Below, one piece after another: positions 11,411-22,454 of a DNA stretch of 64,000 nt. The position numbers and the translations under genes are program-made. How positions within the stretch are numbered: the first letter of the stretch is position 1; each line of letters opens with the position of its first letter. Location: contig CM047817.1 of the NCBI GenBank assembly GCA_026214975.1, positions 93,910,773 through 93,974,772 of the forward strand, written 5' to 3'. This DNA comes from Gentiana macrophylla. Taxonomy: Eukaryota > Streptophyta > Magnoliopsida > Gentianales > Gentianaceae. Under the pieces are notes generated by a model. The model was not told the DNA's origin, did no database searches, and was given only the letters and a program-made list of their open reading frames with translations.

Positions 11411-11714
11411 TGATGTAAAAGATCTACGATAAGTAGATAAAACAAACTAATCTCAAGGAAAAATGATTTATGAATACATAATATCATAATATGACCTAGC
11501 AATTAGGGAAGTCCTACTATTTATAGGCTAAAAAGCACAATTAGGTTAACAGGAAATTTTATGGTGGTCAATGACCACCAAAGTCAATGAACATGTGTCA
11601 TTGACCATCGTAAAATTTGCGTTAGGTTAACTTACTCATAAAAGACTATAAGACGATCTACTAATATAAAACATGAATAAAAAGAACTATTAACTATATT
11701 GACGTGCTACATCA
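11411..11714 (-). mobile_element. Short LTR of the gypsy remnant
   Basis: On the minus strand this 304-bp stretch starts TGATGTAGCACG and ends TTTTACATCA, so its ends form the inverted repeat TGATGTA/TACATCA, and it is followed by a PBS and gag homology. No second copy is present in the window. Its outer end lies about 20 bp from a copia reverse-transcriptase remnant, into which the element probably inserted. Confidence 0.6.
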
Positions 11715-11736
11715 AAATTTGCCATCCAAATTAAAA

Positions 11737-12126
11737 TTAAGCTAATCCATAGTGCGGAGGGTGACATGCGTGTGTAGGGAGCTGCAAGAATGGAGTTCGC
11801 ATAGGCATGGACAAATTGGGAAGCGTATACAGATAGATGAGCTTGGATGCCATTGATGAATTTATTGGCTCGGCATCTGACATGCCAAATCTGACCAATA
11901 TTTTATGAATATAGATCTGTTGATCGAGAGACAAGAAAGGCTTCTTCTGACTCTTCTCTCTATAGATCTCCATCCCCAAAATTTTCTTTGCCGCACCGAA
12001 AATTTTCATCTAAAATTCAGCACTGAGAAGGTCCTTTAGACTCTGAATATCAGACTTCTTTTCAGCAGCTATCAATTTCTTATCCACATACATGACAAAC
12101 AAGATGAATGATCCATCTCTTAGCTA
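11737..12126 (-). pseudogene. Old copia reverse transcriptase, C-terminal part
   Basis: Minus-strand translation shows FVMYVDKKLIAAEKKSD (the YVDD box with its aspartates lost), then KKILGMEIYREKSQKK, YIHKILVRFGMSDAEPI and a fading end. It closely matches the reverse transcriptase of element C1 at 15760-16000, so it is an older member of that family in opposite orientation. It continues directly into 17255-17605 once C1 and one target copy are removed. A stop codon and frameshifts make it inactive. Confidence 0.75.
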
Positions 12127-12131
12127 ATTGT

Positions 12132-12639
12132 TGTCAGCAAAGTGACTTAAACTCTACATCTGGTGGAACTAATCTGGAAGTCAGCTGAGTGATGGGCCGC
12201 TGATAAGTGTATTCAAGTCTATCAACAGGGTGAAGTCTGCTGGGACATTCTGGTTCTGTCAGCAGACTTACTGAAGTCTACTGAAGTGTTGAATACAACT
12301 GAGTTCTACAGCAGGGCAATGAGTAACTGAGTTGTGTCAGCAGAGTGACACAACATCTGAGGGCATTTATGGCAATCCGACAAAGATTCTTGACGGTTAG
12401 GGTTTAGGGATCTGTGCTTATAAATACCATATGTATTGGTCATTGTAAAGTGTGTAATCCGTCTGGATTTCAGTGCATAATAAAATATCTTTTTTGTCCG
12501 TGGAGTAGTCGGCACAACGCCGGAAACCACGTTAAATCTTTGTGTTCTTCTTGTTTCTGTTCTTCTATGTGATTGTTTATGTTAGATTGCTTCTGTGTTT
12601 ATCTTATTGCATCTGGATTCTCTCTGTCCTGTTATAACA
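12132..12639 (+). repeat. C1 5' LTR
   Basis: Starts TGTCAGCAAAGTGAC and ends TATAACA. A TATA box (CTTATAAATACC, about 12417-12428) and AATAAAA at 12479-12485 mark promoter and polyadenylation signals. It matches 16738-17249 along its whole length apart from scattered substitutions and small indels. Confidence 0.9.
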
Positions 12640-12642
12640 AAT

Positions 12643-12653
12643 TGGTATCAGAG
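12643..12653 (+). other. C1 primer-binding site
   Basis: TGGTATCAGAG directly after the 5' LTR matches the common initiator-methionine tRNA site of plant copia elements. Confidence 0.85.
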
Positions 12654-12757
12654 TGTAGGTTCTGAGAGAATCATCTGTATGGACAACCTTTATCTTCACC
12701 AATACCCTTACCGGTGCTAGGACTCTGTGATAAAAGTTGTGATCTTTTGCAAGAAAG

Positions 12758-13306
12758 ATGTCTGCAGTTAATGTAAAAATCGACAAATTTACCGGAAGAA
12801 ACAGTTTTAGTCTGTGGCAAATCAAGATGCGGGCCTTGTTGAAACAACAAGGGTTATGGACTCCTTTATCTGATAAAGGAGATGCTAGTTCAGCAGATTC
12901 TGCCAGTCTGGAAGAGAAAGCACATTCAACCATCATGTTGTGCTTATCTGATGATGTTATCACTGAGGTTGCTGAGGAAGACACAGCTTCCAAGTTGTGG
13001 GCAAAGCTTGAAAGCCTGTATATGACTAAGTCATTAACCAACAAGTTGCTACTGAAGCAGAGACTGTTTAGTCTAAGGATGCATGAAGGAGGTATGCTGA
13101 AGGAACATCTGGATCAGCTGAACACAATATTACTTGATCTCAGGAATATTGATGTTAAAATTGAAGATACGGATGCAACCCTAATCCTGTTGGTTTCATT
13201 ACCAAGTTCATATGCAAACTTTGTGCAGTCCTTCATAGTTGGGAAGGATACAGTGGCTTTAAAGGATGTGAGGGTAGCCTTACATGCCCAGGGTGCTGAG
13301 ACATAA
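12758..13306 (+). pseudogene. C1 Gag
   Basis: The 182-residue frame starts MSAVNVKIDKFTGRNSFSLW and contains the copia Gag (UBN2-type) core with LWAKLESLYMTKSLTNKL and a C-terminal LVSLPSSY segment. Gag forms the virus-like particle and binds the element RNA. The frame stops at 13306, before the zinc knuckle, which is found downstream at about 13429-13470; in an intact element both would be in one polyprotein. The ATG at 12758 follows the LTR and PBS and fits the usual Gag start. Confidence 0.8.
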
Positions 13307-16300
13307 GGCAGTAGGGATAGACAGTCAGGCTGCTGGACTAGTAGTCAGCAGTAGTGGGAAATGATATGGACAGAAGACTGGGAAGAAGAAATCCAAGAAG
13401 TCCAAAGGTCCTAAAGCCACAGATGTCTGTAATTACTGTAAAGAGCAGGGGCATTGGAAGTCCAATTTTCCTAAGAAGAAAAGGCAGCAGGAGAGCAATT
13501 CTGGCACAGTAGCTGCGGCTGCTGAGCATTCTGATGAGGATCTAGTTCTAGTGGCTGGAGATTCAACACATCATGCTGATGTCTGGATCTTAGATTCTGG
13601 AGCATCCTATCATATTTGTCCTCACAGGGAGTGGTTTTCTACATATGAGCAGATAGATGATGGTCATATTTCTATGACAAACAACAAGGTCTGCAAGATA
13701 GTGTGAATTGGCTCAGTAAAGTTGACGATAGAGGATGGTAGATTCTGCACACTGAAAGATGTTAGACATGTTCCACGGATGACCAAGAATTTGATATCTC
13801 TTAGTCTAATGGACAGCAAAGGGTTCAATTTCAAGGGAGAAGGTGGAGAGCCGAATGTCTACAAAGATTCAGCTGTGGTCCTCAAAGGTATCAAGAAGGG
13901 AACCTTGTATATATTACAAGGCTCTCATCAGATCTGCTCTGCTGCCAGAGCATCCTCAAGCAGGCACCGCCACAAAGAGACTTCAGCTGTGGCACATGAG
14001 ACTTGGTCACATGGGTGAAAGAGGAATGCAAGTCCTTTCTTCAGCAGGTTTTCTTAGGGGATATAAGGCCAAGAATCTGGAATTTTGTGAGCACTGTGTG
14101 TTTGGGAAGCTACATAGAAGCAAGTTCTCAGCAGTCATACACAGTACAAAGGCATCACTTGATTATATCCATTCTGGTTGCTGGGGTCCATCAAAGGTGG
14201 AATCATTGGGTGGTCACAGATATTTCATGTCATTCATAAATGACTATTCAAGAATGACTTGGGTGGTGATGATGAAACACATGAGTGAGGCAATAGTTTC
14301 AAGCAGTGGGAGGCTCTAGTAGAAAATCAGATAGGCAAGAAAATCAAAAGGCTCAGAACAGATAATGGTTTGGAATTCTGCTCGTCAGAGTTTGGTACAT
14401 CGTGTAAGGATGATGGTATTGCCAGACATCATACAGTCAGGAATGCACCTCAACAAAATGGTGTAGCTGAAAGGTTGAATCAAACTCTTCTAGAGAGAGC
14501 AAGATGTATGCTTTCTAATCCTGGTTTATCAAGGAGATTTTGGGCAGAGGCAGTAACCACAACATGCTACTTAATCAACAGGAGTCCTCACACATGGATC
14601 AATCTCAAAACACCATTTGAGATGTGGTCAGACAAGCCTGCTGACTACTCAGTTCTAAAGGATTTTGGAAGCACAGTCTACTATCATGTGAATGAAGGAA
14701 AGCTGGAACCAAGGGCCAAGAAGGTAGTGTTTATGGGGTATGGTGATGGAGTTAAAGGTTATAGAATTTGGTCATCAGTAGAGTCCAGAGTCATACTCAG
14801 CAGAGATATGGTCTTTGATGAAAATTCTATGATAAACTCATCAGTGGGGAGGTCTACTGAATCTGAAACTAGTGCTGAATCTGAGAGGGCTGAGAAACAG
14901 GTGGAGCTTCAAGTAGGGTCAAATGATATGAAACAATCAGCTGATCCAAGCCAGCACTCATCTGATCTGGTTGCTGAACCAGAGCCTGATCCAAACCAGT
15001 CTGCTGAACAAGGTTCAGCAGAGCATCAAACAGGGAACATTGGTCAGTAGAGTATAGCCATCAGCAGGGCTAGAAGATCAAATGTTGGGATACCTCCCAG
15101 GAGGTATGGTTTTGATGATATGGTTGGATGTGCACTTCAATTTGCAGAAGAAGTGGATGGTTTTGAACCTTCTACTTACAAGGAAGCAGTGACATGTTCT
15201 GAAGCATCTCAATGGCTTGCTGCCATGGGAGATGAAATGGAGTCATTATTGAAGAATCAGATTTGGGATCTAGTTAAACATCCAGCTGATAGGAGAGTTG
15301 TTACATGCAAATGGATCTTCAAAAAGAAGGAAGGAATAACTAAGGCAGAAGGGGTCAAGTATAAGGCACATTTGATTGCAAGAGGGTTCAGTCAAAAGGA
15401 AGGGGTAGACTTTGATGAGATATTCTCACCAGTGGTCAGACACTTCAATCAGGGTGTTACTAGCAAATGTGGCACATCAGGGTCTTGAACTTGAGCAGTT
15501 AGATGTAAAGACAACCTTTCTACATGGTGAGGTAAATAAGGAGATATACATGACTCAGCCAGAGGGATTTCAAGTTCCTGACAAGGAAGATTTTGTGTGC
15601 AAGTTAAAGATGTCCTTATATGGACTAAAGCAGACTCCTAGATAGTGGTATAAAAGGTTTGACAGTTACATGATCCAGCTGGGTTATAACAGGTGTCTAT
15701 ATGACTGTTGTGTATATCACAGTTAGCTAAAATATGGATCAAACATCTATCTTGTCCTGTATGTGGATGATATGTTGATAGTTGCTGAAAAGAAGTCTAA
15801 TGTTCAAAATCTGAAAAACCTTCTCAGTGCTGTGTTTGAAATGAAAGATTTGGGTACAACCAAAAAGATTTTGGGGATGGAGATCTGGAGAGATAGGAGT
15901 CAAAAGAAGTTGTTCTTGTCTCAACAGGGTTACATACATAAGATATTGGCCAGATTTGGCATGTCTGCTGCAAAACCAATAGATACTCCTATTGCATCTA
16001 ATGTTCATTTATCTGTTTATGCTTCACAATCAGCAGATGAGAAGGAGTATATGTCAAAAGTTCCCTATGCTAGTGCAGTTGGTAGTCTGATGTATGCCAT
16101 GGTGTGAACTAGGCATGATTTGGCTCAGGTAGTCAGTGTTGTCAGCAGGTTTATGGCTCAACCTGGAAAGGAACACTGGAAAGTTGTGAAAAGAATGTTC
16201 AGGTACCTTAGGGGTACAACTGATGTTGGTCTCATTTATAGAGGTGATACTCAAGGTCTGATCACAGGATACTGTGATGCTGATTATGCAGGTGATGTGG

Positions 16301-16575
16301 ACAGTATGAAATCAATGAATGGTTATCTTTTCACATTATGGAATTCAGTTGTCAACGGAAAGCAACTCTTCAGGAAACAGTGGCTAGTTAAGGATCAGGT
16401 TCATCATGAGAGAACCAAGCATATTGATGTGAGGTATCATTTTCTAAGGAATGAGAAGAGGGTTGTAGTGAAAAAGATCAGCACCAAGGATAACCCTGCT
16501 GATATGTTCACTAAACCAGTACAACAGAGCAAGTTTCAGTTGTGTCTGGACTTGCTGAATATTCAAAGCTTATAA
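13307..16575 (+). pseudogene. C1 Pol: protease, integrase, reverse transcriptase, RNase H
   Basis: In order: zinc knuckle CNYCKEQGHWKSNF (last Cys replaced by Phe); protease with WILDSGASYHIC (about 13585); an in-frame TGA near 13704; pre-integrase LWHMRLGHMG; integrase in which the first catalytic Asp is Gly (YIHSGCWGP, about 14170), with later RTDNGLEF and NGVAER boxes present; reverse transcriptase from about 15120 with LDVKTTFLHGE and YVDDMLI (about 15765); RNase H (ITGYCDADYAGD, from 16120) lacking its central segment. Stops occur near 14319, 15050, 15645 and 16107, with further frameshifts near 13990 and 15450. The domain order is standard copia and the copy is dead. Confidence 0.85.
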
Positions 16576-16737
16576 TCTGAAAATCTGGAAGCTCAGCTGA
16601 GGGCAGGTTAGCTGAGTGGATTCTGTGGAAGTAATCTGGTACAGTACATCTGGCATTGACGAATGCATCTGGTACAAGTAAATCTGTTTATGCAATCTGA
16701 TTGACTGTGAATGAGAGTTCAAGTCAAGGTGAAGATT

Positions 16738-17249
16738 TGTCAGCAAAGTGACTTAAACTCTACATCTGGTGGAACTAATCTGGAAGTCAGCTGAGTGATG
16801 GGTAGTTGATAAGTGTATTCAAGTCTGTGTGCATCAGCATGGTGAAGTCAGCTGGGACATTCTGGTTCTGTCAGCAGACTTACTGAAGTCTACTGAAGTG
16901 TTGAATACGGTTGAGTTCTACAGTAGGGCAATGATCAGCTGAGTAGTGTCAGCAGAGTGACACAACATCTGGGGGCATTTATGGAAATCCGACAAAGATT
17001 ATTGGCGGTTAGGGTTTAGGGATCTATGCCTATAAATACCATCTGTATTGGTCATTGTAAAGTGTGTAATCCGTCTGGATTTCAATGCATAATAAAATAT
17101 CTCTTTTCTGTCCGTGGAGTAGTCGGCACAACGCCGGAAACCACGTTAAATCCTTGTGTTCTTGTTTATGTTCTTCTGTGTGATTGTTTATGTTAGATTG
17201 CTTCTGTGTTTATCTTATTCCATATGGATTCTCTCTATCCTGTATAACA
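16738..17249 (+). repeat. C1 3' LTR
   Basis: Begins TGTCAGCAAAGTGAC after a short purine-rich stretch (AAGGTGAAGA) and ends TATAACA. Its TATA and AATAAAA signals match the 5' copy. The differences between the two LTRs show the insertion is not recent. Confidence 0.9.
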
Positions 17250-17254
17250 ATTGT

Positions 17255-17605
17255 GATACACAAAACAGTCATATGGACTTATGTTATAACCCAGTTGGAT
17301 CTTATAACTGTCAAATCTTTTATACCACTGCCTTGGAGCTTCCTTAAGTCCACACAAGGACTTCTTCAACTTGCAAACATACCTTTCTTTACCAGGAACT
17401 TGGAACCCCTCTGGTATAGTAACGTATATCTTCTTATCTACATCGCCATGTACAAAAAGCTGTCTTTACATCTAATTGCTCAAGTTCAAGATCCTGATGT
17501 GCCACCATCACCATTTCTAGTAACACTTTGATGGAAGTGTGTCTGACTATTGTTGAGAATATCTCGTCATAGTCCACCCCTCTTTATGACTGAAGAAACT
17601 TCTAG
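17255..17605 (-). pseudogene. Old copia reverse transcriptase, N-terminal part
   Basis: The minus strand encodes VDYDEIFSTIVRHTSIKVLL, LEQLDVKTAFVHGDVDKKIY, IPEGFQVPGKERYVCKLKKS, then GLKEAPRQWYKRFDSYKIQL, the fingers and palm of a copia reverse transcriptase. The frame runs into the C1 insertion site at 17254 and resumes at 12126. This half is better preserved than the other and keeps the LDVKTAF box. Upstream parts of the element cannot be recognised beyond about 17605. Confidence 0.8.
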
Positions 17606-18512
17606 TCTATCCCTCCACCTTCTTACCTATCGTATAAATAAGAGTGGTACCTTAGGCATACGACACACAACACAACACACACAAGTTATGAAGTGAGACT
17701 CTCACTCATCAAGTTCTCCTAGTCAACATCTTTGGTGTTCTTATTGTATTTTCAAGTGTCCTATTTATTGTACAATAATTTTTTGTACATCAATATAATA
17801 TCATGATCATTAAATTTGCGGCATAGACGACTAGTTTACTTGGCTTTCGGTTTAAGAGATCGAGACTGATAAAGAAATAAGACCGTTCACTAATTGTTGT
17901 ATCAGTTCTGTTCATTATGATAAACAATATCGATGATAAAATAATGGTAACCCCTCAAGGTGTCTCAAATTACAAATCAAAACTGAATTAATGTAAGGCA
18001 CAGAAACCTAATGAATACACAATTACAGCAACTAATCACCACAGAATCAATCAAAATATAAAGTACAGAGCTAATGTATAATAATAATTTATGTAATATT
18101 TTATTTTTTTTGAAAATTTCACAACTCAAAATGTAAAGTTAATTAGAGACCACTACTAATTAAGCACACGGCAACAACCGGCTTATCTCTGTTGTTGTCC
18201 TGACTGAGCTAGGAGTGTAATTCAGTTTGATCCTTTTCCTTTAAGCTGAGATCATCATGTAATTAATGCTTTTCTCTTTATTCAGCTACTTTTGCTGGAT
18301 CTTCTTAATTAATTTCTAAAGCTGTTCAAAAAAAATATATATATATATATATTGCAACTCCTCAAAAAACATACCAGAAACTAATGAGCACAAAAACAGC
18401 ATAAAAATCAATCAATTTAGAAATCTAACCGTCGTCGTCGGTAACGATATGCAAATGAAAATTTTGGCTTCTTTTCTAGACTTTTTCCAAATTTAGAACC
18501 TTTCCTCTTCAT
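17606..18512. other. Intergenic, AT-rich
   Basis: No gene is recognised. The part around 17650-17820 has (CA)-rich and ATAATAT stretches like the end of an LTR, but no partner copy exists. A short (TA)n lies at 18335-18351. The last few hundred bases are the 3' flank of the F-box pseudogene. Confidence 0.5.
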
Positions 18513-19460
18513 CTATACCGGACCATTTGTTTTCATGTACCCAAAAGAAGGAGGATACGGCTGAACAAGACTGGCGACAAAGGAGGGCTTCCTACTATCA
18601 TGAACATGATTAATGGAAGATGGATTATGTGTGTTTTTCAGTATCCAATGTAAAGAACAATTAACTAAGACCCCGTTGTCCCCTTCCCCTTTCCAGTGCT
18701 CGATGGAGTGATGACGAAAATCTAGATATGATGTTATGGTACTCCAAGCATTATTAGATCGCAAATTGTAAACTTCATACTTATATTCGTATTCATGATC
18801 AAACTCATTCTCATATGGCCAACTTGCAATCATAACCTTGTAATCGTCATGAACGTCATCATATCCGAAGCCGCAAAAATCTATTTTTCTCGTCTTCTTC
18901 TTCTGATGATGTTGTCCACGATCATCACTATTGAGGACCACCGGCTGATGATGTTGTCGATGATCATCACTATTGAGGACCACCGGTCTTTCAGGCAACT
19001 CCCAAAATGCCTTTGTCAACGGATTGTACAAGGATATGTTGTATTCAATATATTCATTAATTAAATCAAGATTACGGACTCGAGTGAGAATTTGACAAAG
19101 TAAACCATTGCAAGAGCCAACCATCTATCCTTCCAAACCCGGGCCAAATTCCAAATACTCAAAAAGGTGGAGGAGCCGTTGAATTCCGGAGCCTAAATCC
19201 AAGTTTTCCCCAATGATCGAAAATTCTAGCAAGTGTAATTGCTGAATGGAAGTCCATATTCCATTGATTATTATTATGTTGTGTTTTTGGTCGATGCTAG
19301 TTTGCTTCTGATGCGATTTGATGATTTCTTGTCTTGAAATCAAAGCGTTACATGTCTTCGATACACTTTTAAATCGACCAAGAGATTTTACTCGCAATCT
19401 CGTAAACACAAGAATAAGTAAATCTTCATGTAAATAAGAGGATTTTGGCATTGATGGCAC
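18513..19460 (-). pseudogene. F-box/FBA protein gene, broken copy
   Basis: F-box proteins bring substrates to SCF ubiquitin ligases by binding SKP1 through the F-box. The minus-strand frame starts at 19460 (MPSMPKSSYLHEDLLILVFT) with an N-terminal F-box (LRVKSLGRFKSVSKTCNALI). A TAG stop at about 19122-19124 interrupts it just before the family motif VGSCNGLLCQI. The frame then continues through a kelch/FBA-type region (GFGYDDVHDDYKVMIASW, VLVNCSLHWIL) and ends FVASLVQPYPP. Compared with the intact paralogue at 48187-49395, about 150 residues of the C-terminal half are missing after LHWIL. A 23-residue duplication containing VVLNSDD is also present. A stop plus a large deletion indicate a pseudogene. 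Confidence 0.85.
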
Positions 19461-19536
19461 ACGTCAGTAATTTCTTACCACTTGACAGACGCACGAGGCA
19501 AAGAGAAGAAAAAACAAAGAACCCTAGAAGTTTTAC

Positions 19537-19547
19537 GATTTTATATA
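19537..19547 (-). promoter_or_regulatory. TATA box of the F-box pseudogene, at the insertion edge
   Basis: The minus strand reads TATATAAAATC, followed 12 bases on by AGGGTTCTTT. The same module precedes the F-box copy at 63596 and, in altered form, the intact gene at 49395. The target duplication TATAT (19544-19548) of the large gypsy element lies inside this box. Confidence 0.65.
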
Positions 19548-19548
19548 T

Positions 19549-20194
19549 TGATGATACCCTACCCGAGTTGCGCCACGTGTCACCTTTAGGGGTGCTTAAT
19601 AAATGACCAGTCCTTAAACTTAGGGCTTTAAGGGCCAAAGGCCCCAAGGACCGAACAGAGGGCAGATCGTTTACCACGGGAAATTGGCCTGAGCTCCTCC
19701 TCCAGCCACCGCAGGACGGCCAAGGACTGGCGAAGAGGAGCTGCCCAGTTCGTCCATATTAGTTGTAGGGGCTGAGCGAGGGACACTCCGTACAGCTCCA
19801 TTGTTATTCCGCATGAGGGATAATTATATATGGAAAGAATCCACAGCCATAAAGACTCCAATCTTGGGATTAAATATGTCCACAATTATCTCTGATTTTA
19901 GGCATTAAGTCGTGTATATCCTTAGGGAATAATTATTAATTATAATACTTGCCCACCAAGTAATAGTGGCGAGACATCACCTATATAAACAACCCTAAGG
20001 AACTACGGATGACTTGATTCCAATTCGACTATTGGATATGTAGGCAACTCTCAGAAGTATTCCGAGAGCACAGTCAAAACAAAAAAATAAAACACTTCGT
20101 CCATCTTGCACAAATTAGGGTTTTTGGGGCTTTCGATCATTATCATATAGGAGATTGGCCCGCATCGATTACTAGACGGTTTTCAGCATCGTCA
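19549..20194 (+). repeat. Retand-like 5' LTR
   Basis: Starts TGATGATACCC and ends AGCATCGTCA. It holds a G-box (CACGTG, about 19573), a TATA box (TATATAAAC, about 19983) and the GGATATGTAGGCAAC motif (20034-20048), a hallmark of Tat LTRs as I recall them. It matches 37987-38632 over its full length with scattered differences. Confidence 0.9.
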
Positions 20195-20196
20195 AT

Positions 20197-20213
20197 TGGC
20201 GCTAGAAGGAGGG
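20197..20213 (+). other. Retand-like primer-binding site
   Basis: TGGCGCTAGAAGGAGGG starts two bases after the LTR. The same sequence, extended to 24 identical bases, is the PBS of the LARD-like element at 50677-56263. Confidence 0.85.
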
Positions 20214-20260
20214 CCTTCTACTGATAATTGATCTAACAAACCAGAATCCTTACAGACGTT

Positions 20261-21598
20261 ATGGCACCACCAAAGAGCACTGCTAAGAAAAACACAGATC
20301 CGACTCAACAGTGAGGAACTTCAACCACACAGGGGGAGACTCATGATGCGGCAGCCCAGAATAGGGTAGATATCCCAGGAGATCAGCTAGATCCAGTCCT
20401 CCAGGACCCAGCCAATCAGGCATTGGTTGACGCCTTGATAAATTTGGACAATACTACCATCAAGATTATTCTGGACGAAACCCTCAAAGGACGGGATCCC
20501 CTAGAGAAGCCAGAGACAAATCTCCAGCAACAGGCTCCTAACAAACCAGAGATCGTGGAATCAAGTGCCCACACGGAGTACGGAGCTACGCGCTACCCGA
20601 ACGACACGGCTAAGGCCGAACTGGACAATCTGCTCGGGAGACGATCAGACGACCTGATCTGTGCCTCACCCTTCACCGAGCATATAGACAACTATCCCCG
20701 TCCGGCCGGGTTTAAGATTCCCAAGATCAGTGCATATGACGGATCCAAGGACCCTTATGATCATATGCACCAGTTCATCTCACATATGAACTTATACAAC
20801 GCATCGGATGAGATGAAGTGCAAAGCCTTCCCCGCACTCCTAACAGGAAGGGCCAGAGAATGGTTCAACAAGATTCCTCCCAGATCGATCTCAGATTTTG
20901 GGACCCTGACCCAAAAATTCGTTCATGCCTTCATTGCGGCACGACCATTCCAAAGAAATAAGACTCATTTATTGACGTTAAAGCAAAAACATGACGAGTC
21001 CGTACTACGCTTCATAAAGCGTTTCAATGAAGAGGCCGCACAAGTGCAGGATGCAGATGATCGATTGTTGGTCGCCTCTTTCGTAGCAGGTCTGCGAGAG
21101 GGACGACTACATGCAAAGCTCAACAGTAAGCTTCCCCACACCATGGAAGAATGTCTGGATGTCGCGTACAAATATTTCCAGGGGGAGGAAGCGAACAGAC
21201 TTAAAAGAGAGATGGAATAAGGTGAGAACAAGAAGAGTAAACCCGAGGATAGATCAGATAAAAAGAGAAAATCCGTTTGGGATAGGGTAACTGCGCCCAT
21301 CTCTGATCAGCTAGGGAAGAAGGGAGCTCTGCAGGACAGGGACTTCATCCCGCTGAACAGGCCTCGTGAACAGATCCTGGCAATCATGCAGAGAAAGGGC
21401 ATAGCTAGGACTCCACCCCCGATGAGGGGACCCAGAGAGAACAGAAATCAAAGCAAGTATTGCAAGTATCATCAAGATATGGGGCATGACTCAAAGCAAT
21501 GCAAAGATTTAATTCGAGATATTGATGCAGCAATAATGGAGGGAAAACTTGATGAGGTCGTAGATCGATCTCAACATGCCGAACCAAAAGGACGGTGA
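20261..21598 (+). pseudogene. Retand-like Gag
   Basis: Starting at the ATG at 20261 (MAPPKSTAKK), the frame is interrupted by TGA at 20312-20314, is open again through 20423-21217, meets TAA at 21218-21220 and continues to 21598. The central domain is a retrotransposon Gag (PFTEHIDNYPRPAGFKIPK, YDGSKDPYDHMHQF, AREWFNKIPPRSI, QKHDESVLRFIKRFNEEA). Near 21460 the motif CKYHQDMGHDSKQC corresponds to the CxxH...GH...C knuckle of Tat Gag proteins. It would build the particle core. The two stops disable it unless suppressed. Confidence 0.8.
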
Positions 21599-21809
21599 GA
21601 ATTTAAGCGCCCGAACAACAATGAAAGAGAACAGCGAGACGAGTATCGTCGGAGAAGGGATCGTTCTCCAGATCCTGAGGGTCATGCAGATAACCGCCCT
21701 GTGAATACGATCAATACGATCTCTGGGGGGGCCGAACAGCTCAAGAGTTTCAGAGGAAGAGAACAGCAGCAGATCTACTGCTCCTACCTCCGCGAACAAA
21801 AAGCTGAGG

Positions 21810-22454
21810 ATGTCAAGAGAGGTAGTGTATCGTCCGAGGGATTCACTACCCTTGGTAGTCAATAACGAAGGGTTAGTGATAGAAGCTGTGATTAGCAAGA
21901 ACCGAATAAAGAGAATACGTGTGGACACTGGCAGTGCTGTGAATGTCCTCTATTATAACGTCTTCAGAGCGATGAAACTGAAGGACGCCGACCTAACTCA
22001 TGTTTCAACACCTTTGTTCGGTTTCGCAGGACCTCCAGTTCATCAGCAGGGGGTGATCAGGCTGCTAACTACCTTTGGTGAAGGCACCAGGGGAAGGAAT
22101 TTAATGGTGGACTACGTGGTGGTAAAGGCACCATCAGCTTACAATGTGATAATGGGAAGACCAGACCTTATCGATCTCCGGGCTGTGATCTTACCAGCTC
22201 ATGTTAGTATGAAAATTCCAACGGGGGAAGGCTCGATAGAGATCAGAGGAGATGTGGAAACAACCAGGAGCTGTTACATGGCGACAGTTAATGGGAAAAT
22301 GGTTCAACAAGTCGGCATTGAAGAAGCTGCTCTGCCCGATGAAAGAGAACTGGTCTTCAAGACCAGACACAAGCTGTTCGTTTATGGGACGAACAGGAGG
22401 ATTCAACAGTCAGTATTGGGGCATGGATCCCCCCTCCTCATAAAGAATCCTTGA
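21810..22454 (+). pseudogene. Retand-like protease
   Basis: The frame carries the aspartic protease active site VDTGSAVN (Asp39-Thr40-Gly41 counted from the first Met of this segment), followed by the flap-like region and the family segment YNVIMGRPDLIDLRAV. It would cut the Gag-Pol polyprotein. The Met at 21810 need not be a true start, since protease is normally made as part of the polyprotein; stops upstream separate it from gag. A frame change leads into the reverse transcriptase at 22451. Confidence 0.75.

Larger units (their letters stand above)
12132..17249 (+). mobile_element. Ty1/copia retrotransposon C1 (5.1 kb)
   Basis: Two ~510-bp LTRs flank PBS, gag, protease, integrase, reverse transcriptase and RNase H in the copia order. 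The element is bounded by a perfect 5-bp target duplication ATTGT (12127-12131 and 17250-17254). Gag and Pol style (an LDSGAS protease box, a KILGMEIWRDRS segment) suggests the Tork/TNT1-like group, which is inference. All enzymatic domains carry stops, frameshifts or deletions, so the copy cannot transpose on its own. It sits inside an older member of its own family. Confidence 0.9.

Noticed and set aside
19628..19885. 85-codon minus-strand open frame in the Retand-like 5' LTR
   Set aside because: No family is recognised, it lies on the antisense strand of an LTR, and LTR sequence is non-coding.
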